Below, piece by piece: positions 44,332 through 50,815 of a stretch of 64,000 bases of DNA. Under the pieces are notes generated by a model. It made no database searches. It was not told the origin of the DNA and worked only from the letters and a program-made list of their open reading frames with translations. Made by a program: the position numbers and the translations under genes. The first letter of the stretch is position 1. The number at the start of each line of letters is the position of its first letter. Source of the stretch: Streptomyces actuosus (GTDB lineage: Bacteria > Actinomycetota > Actinomycetes > Streptomycetales > Streptomycetaceae); contig NZ_JAFFZS010000002.1 in NCBI RefSeq assembly GCF_016921115.1, positions 372,001-436,000 on the forward strand, given 5' to 3'.

Positions 44332-45351
44332 TCACCGCCGCCGGTGGAGGACGACGTCGACCAGCAGGGCGCGGTGGTCGGTGTCCGGCAGGTCCAGGAA
44401 CCGGGCCCGGGCGACCGAGAAGTCCCTCGACAGCAGCACGTGGTCGATCTGGGCGCCGATCAGCGGGGTGGTGCGGGTCGGCCAGCTGGGCGTGCGCGGG
44501 TGCCCGGCGAGGAGGGCGGCGTCCTGGAGGCCGGTGTCGAGGATGCGGCGGAACGCGGCGTGGTCCTGCGAGGCGTTGAAGTCGCCGGCCAGGACGGTGG
44601 GCGCGGCGGGGTCGGCGGCGGCGAAGTCGTGCAGGGAGCCGAGATCGTGGCGCCACAGCCCGAGCTGGGAGGGCAGCGGGGGCATGGGGTGCGCGAGCTG
44701 CAGCCGTACGCGGTGGCCGTGGACGTCGGCGACGGCACCGGGCATGCCCATCGTGCCGGGTACGCCCGCGGTGCCGGTGAGCGGGAAGCGGCTGAGGACG
44801 AGGGACCCCGCGGAGCCGGAGGCGGTGACGGCCTGCAGGTAGGGGTGGGTTCCGGCGAACTCCCGCCGCAGCACGGCCTCGCACCGCCGTACGTCGCACT
44901 CCTCGACGAACACGACGTCCGGCTCCTCCCGGCGCACGGCGTCGGCCAGTGCGCCGGTGGCGCGGCCGAACTCGACGTTCGACGTCAGGACCCGGAAGGA
45001 CGCGACGGGGGCACCGACGGGGCCCCGGGCCTTCCCGTACGGCTCGGTGTACCAGGCCAGCAGCCCGAGGACGACCACCGCCGCCACCGCACCGGTCCGC
45101 CGGCGGGCGAGCAGCGCCAGCAGCAGCGCGGCGCCCGTGGGCAGGAGCAGCCACGGCAGGAAGGCGAGCAGTTGAGGCACGGGCGTGATGCCGTCGGTGT
45201 CCGCGGCCCGGCAGCCGACGACCGTGCCGACCCCGGCCAGCAGCAGTCCCGCCGTCCAGGCCGCGCCGCGCCGTTCCGTTCCGCTCCGGCGGGGTCCGCC
45301 CGACTCGGCGGTCGTCGTCCCCGCGGTCGCGGTGTCCATGTCCCGGTCCAC
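44332..45351 (-). CDS. Membrane-anchored endonuclease/exonuclease/phosphatase (EEP) family protein
   Basis: A 339-residue protein: a short cytoplasmic Ser/Thr/Arg-rich N-terminus, three hydrophobic helices (about 30-107), then an extracytoplasmic EEP domain. Active-site motifs: VLTSNVEFG (Asn), VVFVEECD (metal Glu), LAGDFNASQDHAAF (Asp, Asn), IDHVLLS and DTDHRALLVD (catalytic His). GTG 45351 follows ggaagg by seven bases; ATG 45339 is an alternative. Function may be extracellular nucleic acid or phosphodiester cleavage. Confidence 0.9.
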   Translation of the reverse strand: MDRDMDTATAGTTTAESGGPRRSGTERRGAAWTAGLLLAGVGTVVGCRAADTDGITPVPQLLAFLPWLLLPTGAALLLALLARRRTGAVAAVVVLGLLAWYTEPYGKARGPVGAPVASFRVLTSNVEFGRATGALADAVRREEPDVVFVEECDVRRCEAVLRREFAGTHPYLQAVTASGSAGSLVLSRFPLTGTAGVPGTMGMPGAVADVHGHRVRLQLAHPMPPLPSQLGLWRHDLGSLHDFAAADPAAPTVLAGDFNASQDHAAFRRILDTGLQDAALLAGHPRTPSWPTRTTPLIGAQIDHVLLSRDFSVARARFLDLPDTDHRALLVDVVLHRRR

Positions 45352-45489
45352 GTCCCGGCCTTCCGCTCGGCGGCGCCCCGCCCCGCATTCTTCCTCGCGA
45401 TTCCTCCTCGCGCCGAGTGGCGGGTGCGGTGCGTCGGCCGGTGGGTGCGAGGCGTGGGGCGCGGGTCGAGCCGATGTGCGCCGACGCGG

Positions 45490-46569
45490 TCAGAGTCGTG
45501 CGCGTGACGGCCGCGGAGCGGGCTCCCCCGCGGGTGCCGCGCGGGCCCGCCGCCGTCGCAGCGCGCGGGTGCAGCAGCCGGAGAGCCAGATGCCCAGAGC
45601 GACGGCGAGACCGAGGGCGAGCAGCAGCCAGGCCGCCGTGCGCAGGGTGGCGGTGAGGGCGTCGTAGACGGCGCCGACGGCCGGGTGGGAGACCTCGTCG
45701 GGCAGGTCGCGCAGGGTGAGGCGGCGGCCGACGGCGACCGCCAGGCCGAGCAGTGTGCCGCCGAGTGCCGTGCCGAGGGCGGTCGCGGTGACCGCACGCC
45801 GCCGGCAGGCGGCCAGCGCGATACCGGCGACCGCCAGGGCGACGGTCGACACCGGCAGCCAGAATCCGGCGACTTCGAGCACCTCGTACCCCTTCCGCAG
45901 GCGGCCCAGTTCGTCGGGGCGCAGGAGCGCGACCTCGGTGTGCCGTACCGGGATCCGGTTGGCCAACGGCACGTGGTCGGCGGCCAGTCGGCGCTTCACC
46001 TGGGCGGTCACGGGGGCCAGGTCGACGGTGACCGGGCGGTCGGCCTTCTCCCTCAGGGCGCTCAGGACGGCGTCGTGGGCGGCCCGGTTGGCGGTGTCCC
46101 AGGCGGTGCGGAAGGCCTCGGTGCGGGTGAAGGAACGGACCGCGTCGTGCACGAAGGGGCCCATCGCGCTGCGTGCCGCACCGCCGTCCACCCGGCGCAG
46201 GATCCCGCTGCCGACGGTGTCCGCGATCTGCCCCTGCACGTCCGGGTCGGCGGCGAGCGGCGCCATCGTGGTGACGTACCGTCCGGTGTCCGCGAGGCCG
46301 TACGCCGCCCAGGCCGCCAGCGTGCCGAACGGCACGAGCAGGCACGCCAGGGCGATGAGGACGGCCGACGCGGCGGTCCTGAGACGTCGGGACACCCTTC
46401 CAGGCAACCCCGCTGGTCGGCGGGCACGCGAGCGGGCGGACGCCGTACGGGTGGTGGTGAGCGCCCGGTGAACGGCGGGCGGGGGCCGCGGGCGCGGCGG
46501 TACGGGCAGGCGCGCTGGGGCGGGGTGCGGGGCGTCGGCCCGCGCGAGTGACGCGCATGCCTCGGGCAT
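45490..46569 (-). CDS. Integral membrane protein of unknown function (Streptomyces family)
   Basis: The maximal frame is 359 residues, with one N-terminal helix (SAVLIALACLLVPFGTLAAW). An extracytoplasmic region (about 95-240) contains DTGRYVTTMAPLAADPDVQG, a motif of a common actinobacterial membrane family. Three C-terminal helices end in an Arg-rich tail. The start is uncertain: ATG 46569 gives a Pro/Arg-rich leader of 58 residues, while GTG 46395 would place the first helix near the N-terminus. Neither has a good ribosome site. Role unknown. Confidence 0.75.
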   Translation of the reverse strand: MPEACASLARADAPHPAPARLPVPPRPRPPPAVHRALTTTRTASARSRARRPAGLPGRVSRRLRTAASAVLIALACLLVPFGTLAAWAAYGLADTGRYVTTMAPLAADPDVQGQIADTVGSGILRRVDGGAARSAMGPFVHDAVRSFTRTEAFRTAWDTANRAAHDAVLSALREKADRPVTVDLAPVTAQVKRRLAADHVPLANRIPVRHTEVALLRPDELGRLRKGYEVLEVAGFWLPVSTVALAVAGIALAACRRRAVTATALGTALGGTLLGLAVAVGRRLTLRDLPDEVSHPAVGAVYDALTATLRTAAWLLLALGLAVALGIWLSGCCTRALRRRRARAAPAGEPAPRPSRARL

Positions 46570-46672
46570 ATGCAGGAGTGGGGAGTGCGGTACCGGAAGA
46601 GGTACTTCCGCTCTCCGGTGGAGGGTTCACCTGAACGGGTGTTTCCTGGTGCTGGGGAGAAGGAGGCCGATC

Positions 46673-46996
46673 ATGCGCACCACCCCGGCCCTGCGGACCA
46701 CGGCCGCGGCCCTGCCCACCGGTGGCACCCTCGCCGTCACGGCGGCCGGTACCGCGGTGGCGGCGGCCCCGCCGGCCCACGCCGAAGGGCGACGGTGGCA
46801 GCGGAGGCTCCAGGAACCTCGTCGGGCGGCCGGGGCTGACTGGTCCCCCCGGTCGTCCGGTGAGTGGAGGGATGAGGGAAACGTGGGCCCCGGTGCACCA
46901 CACCGGGGCCCACGTGTGTGCTTGACGGTGCGCTGCGCCGGGGCCCGTGTGGGTCGGTCCCCGGTGCAGTGCACGGGGGCTCACGTGTGTGCTTGA
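46673..46996 (+). pseudogene. Secreted-protein gene start running into a tandem repeat array
   Basis: ATG 46673 has an excellent aaggagg site and encodes a clear signal peptide ending in AAAPPAHAEG (about residues 1-38). After about 70 codons the frame enters the 71-bp repeat array and ends at 46996 with repeat-encoded residues (CAGARVGRS). Another frame just after the signal peptide reads GDGGSGGSRNLVGRPG, so a frameshift is possible. The original mature domain seems lost or replaced by repeats; a tiny secreted product is still conceivable. Confidence 0.5.
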
Positions 46997-47160
46997 CGGT
47001 GCGCTGCGCCGGGGCCCGTGTGGGTCGGTCCCCGGTGCAGTGCACGGGGGCTCACGTGTGTGCTTGACGGTGCGCTGCGCCGGGGCCCGTGCGGGTCGGT
47101 CCCCGGTGCACCACACCGGGGTTCACGTGTGTGCCTCGACGGTGCGCGGTGCCGGGCGGC
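46888..47160. repeat. 71-bp tandem repeat array, about 3.8 copies
   Basis: Copies begin at 46888, 46959, 47030 and 47101, each opening ccccggtgca. The second and third are identical in nearly all positions; the first and last carry ccacaccgggg in place of gtgcacgggg, forming a perfect ccccggtg/caccgggg hairpin. Each unit contains cacgtgtgtgcttgacggtg, with a ttgacg hexamer. No coding sense; it ends at the stop of the next minus-strand gene. Confidence 0.92.
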
Positions 47161-47643
47161 TCAGCGGATCCGGTGTCCCGCGGCGTCCTCGTGGGTGTAG
47201 TAGCGGTAGAAGAACACGATGAAGATTCCCGCGCTCAACGCCAGGCCGATGCCCGCGCAGGTGAGCACGGACACCCCGCTCTGGCTGATGAGAAAGCCGA
47301 CCGCGGCACCGGCGAACGCGGACTTCACCGCCGAGTGCAGTTCGCGCTTCAGCTTCGGGGCGAAGAGGATCACGGCGATGCACAGCACGATGAACACGAT
47401 CGTCGTCACGAACCCGAACAGCACGTTCCAGCCGGTGATGGGCCCGCCGTTGCGCCGGTTGGCCGCGGCCCAGTAGCCGTAGACGAGCCCGAGGGCGACC
47501 GGGATGCCGAACCGGGCCGTCGTGTGGACCCGCGGACTGAAGACGTCGGGCAGCCGGGTGGTGGGCCTCCGACGGGGCCTGGGCCGGATGCTGAGTGGTC
47601 CGTGAAGGGTGCCGGCAGTGGGCACGGGCGCCGCGTGAGCCAT
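47161..47643 (-). CDS. Integral membrane protein, four helices, function unknown
   Basis: A 160-residue protein with a 45-residue Arg/Pro-rich cytoplasmic N-terminus followed by four hydrophobic helices (FGIPVALGLVYGYWAA, VLFGFVTTIVFIVLCIAVIL, AFAGAAVGFLISQSGVSVLT, GIGLALSAGIFIVFFYRYYT). ATG 47643 follows gagaggag. Its stop codon touches the last 71-bp repeat. I recognise it only as a conserved Streptomyces membrane protein. Confidence 0.82.
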   Translation of the reverse strand: MAHAAPVPTAGTLHGPLSIRPRPRRRPTTRLPDVFSPRVHTTARFGIPVALGLVYGYWAAANRRNGGPITGWNVLFGFVTTIVFIVLCIAVILFAPKLKRELHSAVKSAFAGAAVGFLISQSGVSVLTCAGIGLALSAGIFIVFFYRYYTHEDAAGHRIR

Positions 47644-47766
47644 GAGGGGACTCCTCTCTCCTCGCCCCGCCTTCCAGAGCACACCTGGCGGAGGCCGTGG
47701 GCAAGTCGGCGTAGGCCGACGACGGCAGCTGATGCGGGCCGTGCGGCCCCGTGATTCGCTGGGCCG

Positions 47767-48951
47767 GTGAGCGGTGCCGGACGCGAGACGGGGTGGGACG
47801 GGAGCCCGCGCCTGCTCGACGGGGATCCCGGCCCCGTGCGGCGCCACGGCGTGCAGCGCAACCAGCTGTTGCGCGTCCGCGGGCGCAGCGTGGCCTGGCT
47901 GCCGCCGCTGCTGCTGCTCGCCGCCATCGCGGCGGCCGACGTGAACACCCCGGCGTCGTTCCGGATCGTCTCCTGGATCGTGCTGGTTCCGGGCATCGCC
48001 GCCGCGATCTGCGGTCTGCGCGGCACGGCCGTCTTCGCGGTGCTCGCCCTGGCCACGTACGTCGTCGTCGACGACTTCGGTCCCGATCGGCACCTGGCCG
48101 GGCTGAGCGACTTCGTCCTCGTCGCCGTCGGCGGCGGCCTGGCGACCCTGGCCTGCGTGGTGCGGGTGCGCGGCGAGGAGCGGATGCTGCACATGATGCA
48201 CATCGCGGAGACGACCCGCCGCACCGTGCTGCGCTCCCTGCCGCCCGGATTCGGGGGCGTCGACCACGCCGAGGTGTACCTCGCCGCGGACACCGACGCC
48301 CGCGTCGGCGGCGACTTCTACGACATCCAGCCCAGCCCGCACGGCGCCCGCGTCCTCATGGGTGACGTACAGGGCAAGGGGCTGGCCGCGGTGGAGACGG
48401 CGGCGGCCCTGCTCGGCACGTTCCGCGAGGCCGGCTACCACGAGCCCGACCTGGCGACCGTCGCCGAACGCCTGGAGACACGGATGGTGCGGCACCGCGG
48501 CCACTTCGTCGCCCTGGGCCGCGAGGGCGGCGACCGCTTCGCCACCGCCGTCCTGCTGGGCTTCCCCGTGGACGAGGCCGGCGTCGTCGAGGTGGTCGTC
48601 TTCGGCCACGAACCCCCGCTGGTGGTCAGCGCGGCCGGCCTGCGGTCCCTCACCACGGGCGGGGGGCTCCCGCTCGGCCTGACCGACCTCGGCGACGGGC
48701 TGCCCGAGATGCGGCGGGAGGCGCTGGCGCCCGACGAGACGGTGCTGCTGGTGACCGACGGCGTGACCGAGTCCCGGGACGCCTCCGGCGCGTTCTACCC
48801 CCTCGACGACGACCTCGCCCGCGCGCTCGCCACCGACCCCGGGCTCGCCGACCCGCACCGGCTGGTGGCCTTCGTCCGGGACGGCACACTGCGGCACAGC
48901 GGCGGGCACCTGGCGGACGACACGACGGTGTTCGCGCTGCGCCGGCGCTGA
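47767..48951 (+). CDS. Membrane-bound PP2C (SpoIIE-type) protein phosphatase
   Basis: A 394-residue protein. A short N-terminus is followed by three or four membrane helices (about 40-135, SVAWLPPLLLLAAIAAADVN and following) and a cytoplasmic SpoIIE/RsbU phosphatase domain (about 150-390). Metal motifs: ARVGGDFYDIQPSPHGARV, MGDVQGKGLAAVETAAALL, LVTDGVTESRDASGAFYPL, HLADDTTVFALRR. GTG 47767 starts the frame. Likely dephosphorylates an anti-sigma antagonist. It precedes the caspase-type gene set by 183 bases on the same strand, but a functional tie is only positional. Confidence 0.92.
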   Translation: MSGAGRETGWDGSPRLLDGDPGPVRRHGVQRNQLLRVRGRSVAWLPPLLLLAAIAAADVNTPASFRIVSWIVLVPGIAAAICGLRGTAVFAVLALATYVVVDDFGPDRHLAGLSDFVLVAVGGGLATLACVVRVRGEERMLHMMHIAETTRRTVLRSLPPGFGGVDHAEVYLAADTDARVGGDFYDIQPSPHGARVLMGDVQGKGLAAVETAAALLGTFREAGYHEPDLATVAERLETRMVRHRGHFVALGREGGDRFATAVLLGFPVDEAGVVEVVVFGHEPPLVVSAAGLRSLTTGGGLPLGLTDLGDGLPEMRREALAPDETVLLVTDGVTESRDASGAFYPLDDDLARALATDPGLADPHRLVAFVRDGTLRHSGGHLADDTTVFALRRR

Positions 48952-49073
48952 ACCGTCCCGGCTGACCCGACGGGACCGCGAACCCGGGGCACGCCTCCTG
49001 CGGACGGGGGCCGCGGACCCGGGGCACGTGCCCGGTGCGCACCCGCAGCGGCTACGGTGCTGCCGTACGTGAT

Positions 49074-49119
49074 CGAGCGGGCCGCAGGACCGAGCGGGCC
49101 GCAGGACCGAGCGGACCAC
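49074..49119. repeat. 17-bp tandem repeat before the pseudo-caspase gene
   Basis: Unit cgagcgggccgcaggac occurs at 49074-49090 and 49091-49107, then a partial third copy, just upstream of the ribosome binding site of the next gene. Confidence 0.85.
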
Positions 49120-49134
49120 CAGGGGGAGCGGCCG

Positions 49135-50337
49135 ATGCCCGGAACCGTGCTGCTGCTCGCCGCCGCGCCGGCGGGCAAGGGGCGGCTCGTGGACGCGGCG
49201 TCCGTGCTCCCCGTGCTCGCCGCCGTGCCGCCGGCGGTGCTCGCCGGCACCGACACCGCCAACGTCGTCGAACTCGCCGACCCGCTGGAACCGCAGGCCG
49301 TGCTGACCCGGTTGCGGGCCGCCGCGGCGGCCACCGGCCCGCTCACCGTGTACGTCACCGGGCAACTGCACCTGGACCGGCGCCAGCGCCTGCCCCACCT
49401 GGCGCTGGCGCGGACGACCCCGGCGACCGTGCGCTACACCGGCTTCCCCTGGCACTGGTTCCGCGACGAGCTCCGGCTGCGGCCCGCGGGATCGACCTGC
49501 CTGCTCCTCGACCTGCACGCCGACGCGGAGAGCTGGCAGTGGCTGCGGGGCGGCGCGGTCCTCGACTGCGGCGCGGGCCACGCCGTCCACGGGCGGATCG
49601 CGCCGCCGCCCGGCAGGTGGACGCTGGGGACGCCGGCGTACATGCGGACGGCCGCGACGGTGCTCCGGAGCGGGCGGCGGCCCGCGACCGCCGCACTGCA
49701 CCAGCAGGTGCTCGACCGGCTCGGCGGCGAGACGGCCGGCGACCTGGTGCTGGCCCACCCCGGCGGACCGTCCGGCGTACCCGGCCCAGCCGCCGCCCCC
49801 GGCGCGACGGACCCGAACGGCACGCCCGGTTCGGTCGGCACGCCCGGCGTGCCCGCTGCCCCGACCGTGCCCGCCTTCCCCGAGGTTCCCGGCCCGCGCC
49901 CCGCCTCCGCGGCACCCGACCCGCACGCCTCCCTCACCGCCGCCGTGCAGGCGGGGCGGCACGCCGACGCCGACGCGCTCGCGGCACGGCTGGAGGAGGA
50001 GGCCGCACGGGCACACGGGCCCGGCTCGGACCAGGCGCTGCACTGGGCCGAGGTGCGGGCCGACCTCGCCATGCTCGCGGGGGACGCGGCCCGCAGCTGC
50101 CGGACCTGGCTCGCGGTGGCCGGGGCGCGGCTGGCCGCCGGGCAGGCCGCGGACGCACCGCAGGTCGAGGCTGCCGCGGACCGCGCCCACCACCAGTGGA
50201 GCGCGGTCCGGGACCCCGCCCGGGCTCGCGAACTGGGCCTCGCGCTCGCCGAACTGCGCGGCCGGGTACCGGGCCGGCGCCGCGGCGCGCTGGACCATGT
50301 GCGGCGCCAGCTCAGGGAGTTGCAGACGCAGCACTGA
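49135..50337 (+). CDS. Putative inactive caspase-fold protein with helical C-terminus, first gene of caspase set
   Basis: A 400-residue protein without a family I can name. Its N-terminal 215 residues follow the strand order of the caspase three genes downstream. TVLLLAAAP corresponds to GALLVGVSE. GPLTVYVTGQLHL sits where the caspase has GLLLLYFAGHA (catalytic His replaced by Gln). STCLLLDLHADAES sits where it has VVVVLDCCYAGNA (catalytic Cys lost). A Gly/Ala/Pro-rich linker follows (about 218-265). The C-terminus (about 270-395) is TPR-like helices, RHADADALAARLEEEAARAH and SCRTWLAVAGARLAAGQAAD. ATG 49135 follows agggggag. Homology to caspases is my inference from pattern, not from a search. 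It may be a regulatory pseudo-protease. Confidence 0.65.
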   Translation: MPGTVLLLAAAPAGKGRLVDAASVLPVLAAVPPAVLAGTDTANVVELADPLEPQAVLTRLRAAAAATGPLTVYVTGQLHLDRRQRLPHLALARTTPATVRYTGFPWHWFRDELRLRPAGSTCLLLDLHADAESWQWLRGGAVLDCGAGHAVHGRIAPPPGRWTLGTPAYMRTAATVLRSGRRPATAALHQQVLDRLGGETAGDLVLAHPGGPSGVPGPAAAPGATDPNGTPGSVGTPGVPAAPTVPAFPEVPGPRPASAAPDPHASLTAAVQAGRHADADALAARLEEEAARAHGPGSDQALHWAEVRADLAMLAGDAARSCRTWLAVAGARLAAGQAADAPQVEAAADRAHHQWSAVRDPARARELGLALAELRGRVPGRRRGALDHVRRQLRELQTQH

Positions 50338-50463
50338 GAGGCGCACGCGAGGCGCAGTGAGGTGTGGGACGGCCGGTGCCCACGCCGGTACGGAGCGCGT
50401 ACGAGCCCTCCCGCACCGTACCCGGGCGGTGCCATGATGTGGCCCATGGCTGAGGGGGATGCA

Positions 50464-50811
50464 GTGGCCGGTTCAGGCGTACGGGTCCGGTTGGACGGGG
50501 GCGTCGGCGGCAGCGACGTCAGTGCTCTGAAGACGTGGCTGGAGCAGGAGCAGCCGCTGGCGGAGCTGATACGCGCGCACCGGGTGACGGTCGAGGAACG
50601 GCACCGCACCGACGAGCCCGACGGCCGGCACATGGGCCTCGGCACGGAGATCCTGCTGGTGATCGTCGGATCCACGGCCACGGTGACGGCCACGTCCCTG
50701 ATCGAGCACGTCGAACGGGCCGTGAAGGCCTGGCTGGCCAACCGCCGGCAGGTGGAGAGCGGCGAGCCGCCCCGGCCCACCATCAGCGAGCTGGACTCCG
50801 ACGAGAGCTAG
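50464..50811 (+). CDS. EACC1-like effector-associated component
   Basis: A 115-residue protein resembling the effector-associated constant component 1 of bacterial conflict systems. It has an N-terminal alpha/beta part (LDGGVGGSDVSALKTWLEQE, VTVEERHR), then the characteristic MGLGTEILLVIVGSTATVTA membrane-like helix and VERAVKAWLANRRQ, and an acidic tail. GTG 50464, five bases after gaggggg, is preferred over ATG 50446. It lies four bases before the caspase gene, so the two are co-translated. In surveys of such systems EACC1 accompanies caspase- or trypsin-type effectors; its biochemical role is not established. Confidence 0.82.
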   Translation: MAGSGVRVRLDGGVGGSDVSALKTWLEQEQPLAELIRAHRVTVEERHRTDEPDGRHMGLGTEILLVIVGSTATVTATSLIEHVERAVKAWLANRRQVESGEPPRPTISELDSDES

Positions 50812-50815
50812 ACCT

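Noticed and set aside
42811..45507. 898-codon open frame on the plus strand
   Set aside because: Antisense to FUSC and EEP genes; low-complexity Gly/Asp/Arg/Gln translation without any domain.
46888..47160. Possible CRISPR array
   Set aside because: The 71-bp units are contiguous direct copies with no unique spacers and no cas genes nearby.
47644..50346. Very long minus-strand frame continuing upstream of the 160-residue membrane protein
   Set aside because: Beyond ATG 47643 it runs antisense to the PP2C and pseudo-caspase genes, and the translation is composition noise.
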